Shown here: positions 1-5,932 of the stretch, one piece after another
Layout of the letters: each line of letters opens with the position of its first letter
Position numbering within the stretch: the stretch's first letter is position 1
Origin: Candidatus Bathyarchaeota archaeon
Lineage (GTDB): Archaea > Thermoproteota > Bathyarchaeia > 40CM-2-53-6
Reading direction: 5' to 3'
NCBI GenBank assembly: GCA_005888675.1
Contig: VBBA01000027.1
Span: 1-6,325, forward strand
Length of the DNA: 6,325 bases
Translations under genes and position numbers: made by a program
Notes under the pieces: generated by a model
What the model saw: only the letters and a program-made list of their open reading frames with translations
Told to the model about the DNA's origin: nothing
Databases searched by the model: none

Positions 1-332
1 AGTCCTACGTCGGTAGCGACCGTTACTGGAATAGCAAGGCCGAGAAAGAACAGATAGTTGAAAAGAACCAAAACTGGATTGTAAGCTCTGCAAGCAGAAC
101 CGGTATGGAAAACATTACACCCGCAAACTCGGCAGTCATAGTAGCTGTAATCGATCGGGAAGCCAGTTGAGTAGAATCCAGGCCTCTGAGTAGCTACGTG
201 GGCAATTGCGAGAAGCAACACCGCAGCTAAAACGGCGATAATCATGTCGTTTCGGTAATGATGTTTCTGCGGAGCCCGGAAATAGCTCGACATCTGACGA
301 CCAGTTCCACTTGGGGAGTCCTGTCCTTCCAT
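1..332 (-). CDS. Partial two-helix membrane protein with Cys cluster, unknown function
   Basis: The first 110 residues of a protein whose 3' end lies beyond the left edge. I translated this frame by hand; it begins at ATG (330-332), the first start after an in-frame TGA, and stays open to base 1. The N-terminus is hydrophilic and basic (R12, R19, K23, R27). A clear transmembrane segment spans about residues 30-47 (MIIAVLAAVLLLAIAHVA) and a second about 86-106 (PVLVLFNYLFFLGLAIPV). The roughly 38-residue loop between them carries C67, C70, C72, H76 and C81, in the pattern CxxCxC then H and C, which suggests metal binding or disulfides. By the positive-inside rule the N-terminus is cytoplasmic and the Cys loop is outside. 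ATGs at codons 14 and 30 are alternative starts. It is divergent from the first cyclase gene. I do not recognise the family. An overlapping frame at 136-375 lacks these features and is judged a shadow. Confidence 0.72.
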   Translation of the reverse strand, partial: MEGQDSPSGTGRQMSSYFRAPQKHHYRNDMIIAVLAAVLLLAIAHVATQRPGFYSTGFPIDYSYYDCRVCGCNVFHTGSACRAYNPVLVLFNYLFFLGLAIPVTVATDVG

Positions 333-360
333 GCGGAAATGAGCTATGTAACAATTCTCG

Positions 361-366
361 AATAAT
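361..366 (-). promoter_or_regulatory. Possible TATA box for the left membrane protein gene
   Basis: On the minus strand this reads ATTATT, centred about 31 bases upstream of the ATG at 332. That would fit an archaeal promoter giving a very short leader. It is a weak match to consensus. An alternative is the TTTATCG element read on the minus strand at 416-422, which would give a leader of roughly 60 bases. Confidence 0.3.
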
Positions 367-393
367 TCCGCTCAAGCCACGCAGACCAATGGT

Positions 394-401
394 TTTATCG
401 C
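394..401 (+). promoter_or_regulatory. Archaeal-type TATA box of the first cyclase gene
   Basis: TTTATCGC lies 36 bases before the TTG start at 430. With the usual archaeal spacing of about 26-27 bases from box centre to transcription start, the mRNA would begin near 423 and have a leader of only about 7 bases. The same octamer sits 40 bases before the second cyclase start (2473-2480), which supports both as promoter elements. No convincing ribosome-binding site precedes the TTG. Confidence 0.55.
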
Positions 402-422
402 TGAGCGAAACTGAACGATAAA
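394..422. repeat. Inverted repeat TTTATCG / CGATAAA overlapping the cyclase 1 promoter
   Basis: A perfect 7-bp inverted repeat: TTTATCG at 394-400 and CGATAAA at 416-422, separated by 15 bases. The arm centres are 22 bp apart, about two helical turns. One arm is the putative TATA box and the other covers the predicted transcription start. It could be an operator for a dimeric regulator, or two back-to-back TATA elements serving the divergent genes. The second cyclase promoter has the TATA arm but not the second arm. Confidence 0.45.
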
Positions 423-429
423 GGCTGAA

Positions 430-2358
430 TTGCCCGAGGGGGAGCGTAGACTAGCTGCAATCATGTTCACCGACCTAGTCGGCTTCACCGCTCTGGGTCA
501 AAGAAACGAGTCGCTAGCACTATCGGTTTTGGATGAACAGAGGGAATTACTTCGCCCCTTGTTCAACCGGCATGGGGGTAGAGAGGTCAAGACTATCGGC
601 GACGCTTTTTTGGTCGACTTCACCAGCGCTTTGAACGCGGTAAAATGCGCTTACGAGATCCAGAAAACCTCGCGGGAGTTTAACGATTCTCTGCCCGAAG
701 AGCGACGAGTTCTCCTGAGGATTGGCGTTCACCTAGGCGACATAGTGGAATCACATGGGGACATTTCGGGCGATGCAGTAAACATCGCATCCCGAATAGA
801 ATCGTTGGCAGATAGCGGGGGCGTCTGTCTAACGCGTCAAGTTTACGATCAAGTCCAAAACAAGTTTGACCTGGCATTGACCAGCCTCGGACTCAAATCG
901 TTGAAGAATGTGACCTCGTCAATAGAGGTGTACAAGATGGTGATGCCGTGGGAGGCTCCGGGGTCCGTCTCATCGATTGATCGCGACGCAAGGAGAATAG
1001 TCATTCTGCCTTTTGCCAACATAAGTCCTGACATTGCGGACGAGTACTTTGCTGATGGAATGACTGATGAGCTGATAGCGGTTCTGTCCAAGATTGGCAG
1101 TCTTAGAGTTGTCGCAAGGACTTCTGCCATGCGATTCAAGGGAGAGAAGGCCACTGCAAATCGGATAGGTCAAGAGCTGAAGGTGGGTTCACTCATCGAA
1201 GGAAGCGTAAGAAAATCCAAGAATCGTGTGCGAATCACGGTCCAGCTGGTCGACACTCAGAGCGAAGAACAACTCTGGACCGAAACCTACGACCGGGACC
1301 TTCAGGACATATTCTCCGTCCAGAGCGACATTGCCCAACAGGTAGCAAGCGCCCTAGAACTACGACTTGGTGTTCGGGAGAATTCAGCACTACTACAACA
1401 GCAGACTCAGAATCCAGAAGCGTACTCTCTGTACCTCAAGGGACGAAACCGATGGAACCTTAGGTCTGAGAACGAGATAAACCGGGCTATCAAATACTTC
1501 GAAGAGGCAATAGGCAGAGATCCAGGCTATGCGCTTGCTTATGCAGGCCTCGCCGATTGCTACAGCATACTCGGATACTACGGATTTAGACGCTCGACAG
1601 CCGTGCTGCCAAGAGCCAAGGAGCTGGCGGAGAAGGCCTTGTCGCTCAACGATAGCCTCGCGGAAGCACATGCTTCCCTAGGCGAGATTCTGATGCAATA
1701 CTATTTCGACTGGAAGAGAGCAGGCTCGGAACTTGACCGTGCCATAGAGCTGAATCCCAGTTATGCCACGGCGCATTTCTGGCGGGCCACCCACTACATG
1801 GCCCTCGGGCGAATTGACGAGTCTCTTGCCCAAGTTAGGAAGGCTGTGGAACTTGATCCACTGTCGATGATCATCCTGACAAATGCAGCAAGGGACCTAT
1901 ACTTAGCAGGGAGATATGACGAGTCAATCGACCAATACCGGAGGTCACTCCAAGTTGATCATGATTTTCCAATCGCCCACAAGGGGCTCGCAGAAGTTTA
2001 CACGCAGAAAGGAATGCACGAGGAGGCTCTAAGAGAGATCGAAAGGGCCATTCTACTGTCCGAACGAAGCATATTCATTCTGGACGATCTCGGCTACGTC
2101 TACGCTTGTGCTGGAAAGCTCGAGGAGGCAAGGAAGGTGCTTGAAGACCTCGACGGGCTGGCAACTGATCAATACGTCTCTTCCTACGGAAGAGCAGTAA
2201 TCCATGCTGCGCTGGGTGAGAAAGAAATAGCAATGGCTTGGCTAGAGAAGGCATACGAAGAGAGGAGCTTCCTAGTATACATCAAAGTTGACCCGGCTTT
2301 CGATGTGTTGCGAAAAGAAGAAAAGTTTGCCAGACTCTTGGACAAAATGGGACTTTAA
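430..2358 (+). CDS. Class III adenylate cyclase with TolB-N/FlgO-like domain and TPR repeats (copy 1)
   Basis: Predicted soluble cyclase making cAMP from ATP, 642 residues. The catalytic domain fills residues 1-174. Aligned to the class III family it has both metal-binding Asp (D15 in FTD, D58 in KTIGD), the adenine-specifying pair K54 and D111, and the transition-state N118 and R122 (DISGDAVNIASR). The spacings match those of mycobacterial Rv1625c, so adenylate rather than guanylate specificity is favoured. Residues about 188-316 form a TolB-N/FlgO-like domain (COG5616 type; RRIVILPFANISP, YFADGMTDEL, ...LIEGSVRK). From about residue 330 TPR units follow, for example NPSYATAHFWRATHYMALGR, ending in the family-typical tail FARLLDKMGL. 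There is no signal peptide or membrane segment, so it is cytoplasmic. The TTG start is chosen because the conserved ERRLAAIMFTD begins directly after it and a TATA-like box lies 36 bases upstream. The TPR region probably binds a partner that controls the cyclase; that is inference. Confidence 0.92.
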   Translation: MPEGERRLAAIMFTDLVGFTALGQRNESLALSVLDEQRELLRPLFNRHGGREVKTIGDAFLVDFTSALNAVKCAYEIQKTSREFNDSLPEERRVLLRIGVHLGDIVESHGDISGDAVNIASRIESLADSGGVCLTRQVYDQVQNKFDLALTSLGLKSLKNVTSSIEVYKMVMPWEAPGSVSSIDRDARRIVILPFANISPDIADEYFADGMTDELIAVLSKIGSLRVVARTSAMRFKGEKATANRIGQELKVGSLIEGSVRKSKNRVRITVQLVDTQSEEQLWTETYDRDLQDIFSVQSDIAQQVASALELRLGVRENSALLQQQTQNPEAYSLYLKGRNRWNLRSENEINRAIKYFEEAIGRDPGYALAYAGLADCYSILGYYGFRRSTAVLPRAKELAEKALSLNDSLAEAHASLGEILMQYYFDWKRAGSELDRAIELNPSYATAHFWRATHYMALGRIDESLAQVRKAVELDPLSMIILTNAARDLYLAGRYDESIDQYRRSLQVDHDFPIAHKGLAEVYTQKGMHEEALREIERAILLSERSIFILDDLGYVYACAGKLEEARKVLEDLDGLATDQYVSSYGRAVIHAALGEKEIAMAWLEKAYEERSFLVYIKVDPAFDVLRKEEKFARLLDKMGL

Positions 2359-2366
2359 TGAATCTG

Positions 2367-2395
2367 AGGGAGCGGCGCTCTCTATCCAACGAGAG
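2367..2395 (+). terminator. Possible terminator hairpins after cyclase 1
   Basis: Nine bases past the stop codon, AGGGAGC (2367-2373) can pair with GCTCTCT (2377-2383) with one G-U pair and a 3-base loop. An overlapping alternative stem pairs CTCTC (2378-2382) with GAGAG (2391-2395). The two are mutually exclusive. No T-run follows, so termination activity is uncertain. The rest of the 154-bp gap to the next gene holds only that gene's promoter. Confidence 0.3.
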
Positions 2396-2472
2396 TCGAG
2401 TTAAAATTGTCAAAGAATTTAGCACGTAGGAATCTCAAAGACCGGATGGCATAACAGGCTTCCCGTAAGGGA

Positions 2473-2480
2473 TTTATCGC
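2473..2480 (+). promoter_or_regulatory. Archaeal-type TATA box of the second cyclase gene
   Basis: TTTATCGC, identical to the element before the first cyclase (both continue yGA), lies 40 bases before the TTG start at 2513. It predicts a transcription start near 2502 and a leader of about 11 bases. No Shine-Dalgarno match is visible. The presence of its own box suggests the second cyclase is not simply cotranscribed with the first. Confidence 0.55.
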
Positions 2481-2512
2481 CGAATACCTCAGAAAACAGG
2501 CCAAGACTGTTC

Positions 2513-4480
2513 TTGTCTCAAGGAAAACGAAGGCTCGCCGCAATAATGTTCACAGACATGGCTGGCTACACGGCTCTGGGTCAAAAAAACGAGTCGCTTT
2601 CGCTGGCATTGGTGGAAGAACAGAGGAAGCTGTTGAGACCCGTTTTCGGTAGACACAACGGGAGGGAAATCAAGACTATGGGAGATGGCTTCCTGGTCGA
2701 GTTTAGCAACGCAATGGACGCCGTTAGATGCGCCTACGATGTCCAGAGAGCTTCAAGAGAGTTCAACATCTCTCAGCAAGGCGACCAGAGAATCACAATT
2801 CGGATAGGTCTTCATCTTGGAGATGTGGTGGAATCGCAAGGCGACATTTCAGGAGACGCTGTCAACATCGCATCAAGGATACAATCACTAGCAGAGAACG
2901 GAGGCATCAGTCTCACACGGCAGGTCTATGATCAGGTCCAGAACAAGTTCGAGCTTCCGTTGGAGAGCCTTGGCACAAAATCCTTGCGAAACGTTCGTGC
3001 CCCACTCGAGGTATACAAGATGGTACTGCCGTGGGATGATACGAAAACCATCCAATCGACTGAACCTGACAGGAGAAGAATAGCTGTTCTTCCCTTTGCC
3101 AACATGAGCCCCGACCCTGGTGACTCATATTTTGCCGATGGTATCACTGAGGAGATAATCTCGACGCTTTCAGGCGTAAGCGGACTGAACGTCATTTCTC
3201 GTACTTCTGTCATGGGGTACAAGGGGACAACAAAAAGAGTCAAAGAGATAGGAGGTGAACTTGAAGCAGGTTCCGTTCTCGAAGGCAGCTTCAGAAAAGC
3301 AGGGAACAAGATACGGGTAACCGCCCAGCTGGTTGATGTTAGAGACGATCGCCATGTCTGGGCCCACAGCTACGACAGGAATCTTGACGATGTCTTCGGA
3401 GTCCAGACCGACATTGCCAAGCAGGTCTCAGACGCGCTCCGAGTCAAGATTTTGGCTCCAGAGATCGACCGGATTGACAGAAAGCCAACGGAGAGCACAA
3501 AGGCGTACACCCTATACTTGAGGGGCAGATATCACTGGAACAGGAGAGGCATAGAAGACATCAACAAGGCCACAGAATACTTCGCTCAGGCGATCAAAGA
3601 GGACGCAAAATTCGCACTCGGACACGCCGGTCTCGCAGATTGCCATGAGCTATTAGCTACCAACTGGGAAATCGACAAGAAGGCAAATCATGAAAGAGCC
3701 AAGACGGAAGTCGCCGCTGCCCTGGAGCTGGACCCAAACCTCGCAGAGGCGCATACTACACGTGGGCTAATCCTCGACTGCGACCTTGATTTTAAAGGCG
3801 CAGAGGAGGAGTTCAAGAAGGCGATCGAACTCAAGCCTAGCTATGCTACCGCGCACCAATGGTACTTCCAGATTCTCGAAGCAGAGTCGCGGTGGGATGA
3901 AGCCCTCAAGCAGATTGAAAAAGCGGTAGAACTCGACCCATTCTCGCAGATCATCAATCTAAATCACGCGGACTATTATTTCTCAAGGAGAGACTACGAG
4001 AAAGCGCTTGAGTTAACCAAGAAAGCAGTTGAGCTAAATCCGAACTACGCCATTGCACACTTCCAACTTGTTGGGACATATGCCAGGATGAAGAGGTTAG
4101 ACGATGCGAAACGGGAGGCCAAGATTGGCGTCGAGCTCCTTCAAGGAGCATACCCTCCAATACTCAAGAGGATGGAGGCTCTTATCGCATACTTCGAAGA
4201 TAACAAAGAAGGACTTCGGAGGCTTCTGCCGGGGCTGGAAGCAAGTCTCGGAGAGCCATTGGCCGCCACCGCCATGGAAATTGCGGGATACAATTTCTAT
4301 CTAGGTGAGGAGGACACCGGGTTCGAATGGCTGAACCAATCCTACTCAAGAAAGGAGTCCGAACTCTCATCCATTAGCCACAACGAATTCTTTGATAGCG
4401 TCCGCTACGACCCGAGGTACCGGAGTCTCCTGAAGAGACTCGGACTTGAGCAACCTTCCAATGTTCTTGCGTTCATCTAA
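2513..4480 (+). CDS. Class III adenylate cyclase with TolB-N/FlgO-like domain and TPR repeats (copy 2)
   Basis: Tandem paralogue of the upstream gene, 655 residues, with the same domain order: cyclase 1-174, TolB-N/FlgO-like about 188-316 (RRIAVLPFANMSP, SYFADGITEE), then TPRs from about 330 (such as AIELKPSYATAH and AVELDPFSQI). By hand, residues 1-174 align without gaps to copy 1 with about 118 identities (68%). All six catalytic residues are kept at the same numbers: D15, K54, D58, D111, N118, R122. It is therefore predicted to make cAMP in the cytoplasm. The TPR half differs much more, and there is an extra C-terminal tail after the common RSLLKRLGL end, finishing VLAFI. The TTG start leads straight into the conserved KRRLAAIMFTD. 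Different TPR arrays on near-equal catalytic heads suggest each cyclase answers to a different partner; this is inference. Confidence 0.92.
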   Translation: MSQGKRRLAAIMFTDMAGYTALGQKNESLSLALVEEQRKLLRPVFGRHNGREIKTMGDGFLVEFSNAMDAVRCAYDVQRASREFNISQQGDQRITIRIGLHLGDVVESQGDISGDAVNIASRIQSLAENGGISLTRQVYDQVQNKFELPLESLGTKSLRNVRAPLEVYKMVLPWDDTKTIQSTEPDRRRIAVLPFANMSPDPGDSYFADGITEEIISTLSGVSGLNVISRTSVMGYKGTTKRVKEIGGELEAGSVLEGSFRKAGNKIRVTAQLVDVRDDRHVWAHSYDRNLDDVFGVQTDIAKQVSDALRVKILAPEIDRIDRKPTESTKAYTLYLRGRYHWNRRGIEDINKATEYFAQAIKEDAKFALGHAGLADCHELLATNWEIDKKANHERAKTEVAAALELDPNLAEAHTTRGLILDCDLDFKGAEEEFKKAIELKPSYATAHQWYFQILEAESRWDEALKQIEKAVELDPFSQIINLNHADYYFSRRDYEKALELTKKAVELNPNYAIAHFQLVGTYARMKRLDDAKREAKIGVELLQGAYPPILKRMEALIAYFEDNKEGLRRLLPGLEASLGEPLAATAMEIAGYNFYLGEEDTGFEWLNQSYSRKESELSSISHNEFFDSVRYDPRYRSLLKRLGLEQPSNVLAFI

Positions 4481-4481
4481 C

Positions 4482-4526
4482 TGGGCCCGTCTGCAATAGA
4501 AATCGCCCTTCGGAACGTGAGGCCCA
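4482..4526. terminator. Inverted repeat in convergent gap, candidate bidirectional terminator
   Basis: TGGGCC (4482-4487) and GGCCCA (4521-4526) form a perfect 6-bp inverted repeat with a 33-base loop, filling the 52-bp gap between the convergent stops of cyclase 2 and the MBL-fold hydrolase. Position favours transcription termination for both genes, but the long loop and the absence of T-runs make this tentative. Confidence 0.3.
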
Positions 4527-4532
4527 TTAATC

Positions 4533-5264
4533 TTACACGGTTATCGTTTGATAATCTTTAGCCACAATGACCTGGCCATCGAAAACTGACGAAGCCTGGG
4601 CTCGATACTGCTTTTCAGCACCTTCGTTTTGAGGGGAAAAATGCGTCAGAACCAATCTTCGAGCTCTGGCAAGCTTCGCCGTGTTTCCAGCGTCTCGTGC
4701 AGTAGAGTGGCTGGTTACCGCCGCTATCGATTCTTGCCCGTCGAGAAAAGTGGCCTCGTGGATCAGGACGTCGCATCCCTTTGCGAATTCTGAGATCTTT
4801 TCTGATTTGGCTGTGTCTCCGATGTAGACGAGATCCCCTTGCTTTGTTTGGAATCGATATGCAAGATTTTCAGGCTCATGAATCGTAGTGACTGACTTAG
4901 TGCCGACATCTTCTGGTCTCACGAACATAATGTCAAATTTGACCCAGGCTTGAGGGGTCGACTGGAGATCAAGGATTCGCTCCAGTGAGGCTGCCGTACT
5001 GGAGGAGCTGACGACTCGTAGGGGCTCGGTTCTACGATCCATCGCCATTGCCCAGATGAGTCCTGTGAAGTCTCCAATGTGATCAGAATGTGTATGTGAG
5101 ATGTACACATCGTGAATTGCATTGAGCTTCTTCCCAGACCTTAACAAGTTAGTGAGAACGCCGAATCCTACATCGATCAGCTTGTCCTCGAACAAGATCC
5201 CCGCACACATTCTTTTCTTGGTTACAACTGAGCCACTCGTTCCAAGGAAAGTGATCGTCGCCAT
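4533..5264 (-). CDS. Metallo-beta-lactamase-fold phosphodiesterase / RNase Z-like hydrolase
   Basis: A 243-residue MBL-fold enzyme resembling the RNase Z/ElaC and class II phosphodiesterase branch. The opening strand is ITFLGTSGS. The metal motif HxHxDH is SHTHSDHIGD (H57, H59, D61, H62). Further ligands appear to be H129 (IHEPENLAYRF), D150 in IGDT, and H208 in LTHFSP, with an RNase Z-type HST motif at H186. A di-zinc phosphodiester hydrolase is therefore well supported. It is shorter than usual tRNA 3'-processing RNase Z (roughly 280-320 residues) and I see no flexible substrate arm, so tRNA processing is doubtful. Its place between two adenylate cyclases and a cNMP-binding protein makes cyclic-nucleotide hydrolysis a reasonable hypothesis, since class II cAMP phosphodiesterases share this fold. 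No signal peptide or membrane segment is seen. The ATG at 5262-5264 precedes the fold directly. Confidence 0.88.
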   Translation of the reverse strand: MATITFLGTSGSVVTKKRMCAGILFEDKLIDVGFGVLTNLLRSGKKLNAIHDVYISHTHSDHIGDFTGLIWAMAMDRRTEPLRVVSSSSTAASLERILDLQSTPQAWVKFDIMFVRPEDVGTKSVTTIHEPENLAYRFQTKQGDLVYIGDTAKSEKISEFAKGCDVLIHEATFLDGQESIAAVTSHSTARDAGNTAKLARARRLVLTHFSPQNEGAEKQYRAQASSVFDGQVIVAKDYQTITV

Positions 5265-5286
5265 GGAGTCCGCTACCTTTGAACGG

Positions 5287-5292
5287 ATATTT
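5287..5292 (-). promoter_or_regulatory. Candidate TATA box of the MBL hydrolase gene (leaderless)
   Basis: AAATAT on the minus strand is centred about 25 bases before the ATG, the spacing expected for a leaderless archaeal mRNA. A second candidate, TTATAT at 5320-5325 (minus strand, inside CGATTATATCG), would give a leader of about 32 bases with a weak AAAGGT (5275-5280) as possible ribosome-binding site. The sequence alone does not decide between them. Confidence 0.4.
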
Positions 5293-5346
5293 GGATTTGT
5301 ACTGAATCGAGATCTCCCGATATAATCGAAAGTATCGTGAAAAGAT

Positions 5347-5390
5347 TTGAAGGGTTCACGCCCTGAGGAAGGATAGGGCTAACCCTTTAA
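5347..5390. repeat. Nested inverted repeat between divergent MBL and CNB genes
   Basis: The outer arms TTGAAGGGTT (5347-5356) and AACCCTTTAA (5381-5390) match at 9 of 10 positions, the exception being a G-T pair. Inside them GCCCT (5360-5364) and AGGGC (5375-5379) form a second 5-bp stem around a 10-base loop. The right arm overlaps the candidate TATA box of the CNB gene. It lies between the two divergent promoters, so an operator is the simplest reading; a structured RNA is possible if transcription begins further upstream. Confidence 0.5.
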
Positions 5391-5393
5391 GTA
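5386..5393 (+). promoter_or_regulatory. Candidate TATA box of the CNB gene
   Basis: TTTAAGTA overlaps the right arm of the inverted repeat. Standard archaeal spacing puts the transcription start near 5416, just ahead of a GGGAG sequence at 5424-5428 that could act as ribosome-binding site for a CTG start at 5434. Confidence 0.4.
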
Positions 5394-5423
5394 AGCGGAC
5401 AAAAACGGACTATCAAGTCGGCT

Positions 5424-5428
5424 GGGAG
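5424..5428 (+). promoter_or_regulatory. Possible Shine-Dalgarno site favouring a CTG start at 5434
   Basis: GGGAG sits 5 bases before an in-frame CTG at 5434. The frame is open from 5395 (after TAA at 5392). Starting at 5434 adds eleven residues (LDKKDTSQVAK), which resembles the short charged lead-in usual before the first helix of CNB domains. The TTG at 5467 has no such site at the right distance. Confidence 0.35.
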
Positions 5429-5466
5429 AATCACTGGACAAGAAAGACACTTCGCAGGTCGCCAAA

Positions 5467-5871
5467 TTGCTGGCGGATGTTCCTCTGTTTGCTGCGTTGA
5501 AGGGAAAACAGATCAAATCGATTGCTAGTTCGTTCGCAAGGGAACGATCCTACGATAAAGGTGTCGTCATAGAGAAGGAAGGAGAGGGCGCCGTTGCCTT
5601 CTATCTCATTACGAACGGGTCGGTCGAGGTTCGAAAGGCCGAGAAGCTAGTTGCAAAGCTGGGTCGTAACCAGTTCTTCGGAGAAATGGCTCTCATCGAT
5701 AAGCAACCGAGATCTGCCACGGTGACCTCGGCAGAACCCGGTACGAGATGTCTAGTGATGCCTGTTTGGGACTTTAGGGCTATAATCAAAACTGATCCCG
5801 AGATAGCAGTGGGCATCATGAAAGAACTCGCAAGACGATTGCGAGAGACGACAAACGCACTCAGCGAATAA
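5467..5871 (+). CDS. Stand-alone cyclic-nucleotide-binding domain protein
   Basis: A single CNB (CAP/PKA regulatory-type) domain, 134 residues from the TTG at 5467 or about 145 from the probable CTG start at 5434. It begins with the family-typical LLADVPLFAAL helix, continues through the beta-roll (YDKGVVIEKEGEGAVAFYLI, GSVEVRK) and has an intact phosphate-binding cassette: F71-G72-E73-M-A-L and P81-R82-S83-A-T-V, where E73 and R82 are the residues that hold the ribose and cyclic phosphate. It ends with a C-terminal helix (IMKELARRLRETTNALSE). There is no helix-turn-helix, kinase, channel or membrane part, so it is a soluble receptor that must act through a partner. Binding of cAMP or cGMP is predicted from the cassette. 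It is divergent from the MBL hydrolase and about 1 kb from the cyclases, suggesting it reads their product; that link is inference. Confidence 0.9.
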   Translation: MLADVPLFAALKGKQIKSIASSFARERSYDKGVVIEKEGEGAVAFYLITNGSVEVRKAEKLVAKLGRNQFFGEMALIDKQPRSATVTSAEPGTRCLVMPVWDFRAIIKTDPEIAVGIMKELARRLRETTNALSE

Positions 5872-5908
5872 CTTGGCTAGGTTATATCAAACACGGACGA
5901 TCCCAAGG

Positions 5909-5932
5909 CGAGCGGAAAGCCGGCATCGCTCG
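5909..5932. terminator. Inverted repeat in convergent gap, candidate bidirectional terminator
   Basis: CGAGCG (5909-5914) and CGCTCG (5927-5932) form a perfect 6-bp stem with a 12-base loop, ending directly at the stop codon of the right-hand minus-strand gene and 37 bases after the CNB stop. Its place between convergent genes suggests shared termination. There is no T-run. Confidence 0.35.

Noticed and set aside
136..375. 79-residue minus-strand reading frame with a TTG start
   Set aside because: It overlaps a better frame (1-332) that shows transmembrane helices and a cysteine cluster. This one has no recognisable domain or hydrophobic pattern.
849..1154. 101-residue minus-strand reading frame inside cyclase 1, with a similar 125-residue one at 2932-3309 inside cyclase 2
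   Set aside because: The two resemble each other only because they are antisense shadows of homologous cyclase and TolB-like coding sequence. No independent start signals or domain features were seen.
2461..2472. Small inverted repeat TCCC-GTAA-GGGA directly before the cyclase 2 TATA box
   Set aside because: The arms are only 4 bp with a 4-base spacer, easily due to chance. Not called as an operator.
430..4480. Long direct repeat between the two cyclase genes as a possible mobile or recombination element
   Set aside because: The similarity follows protein coding and fades in the TPR halves. No transposase, terminal repeats or target duplications are present, so gene duplication explains it.
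4499..4520. CTTCGG possible UUCG-tetraloop hairpin in the convergent gap
   Set aside because: The bases flanking the loop do not pair beyond one or two positions.
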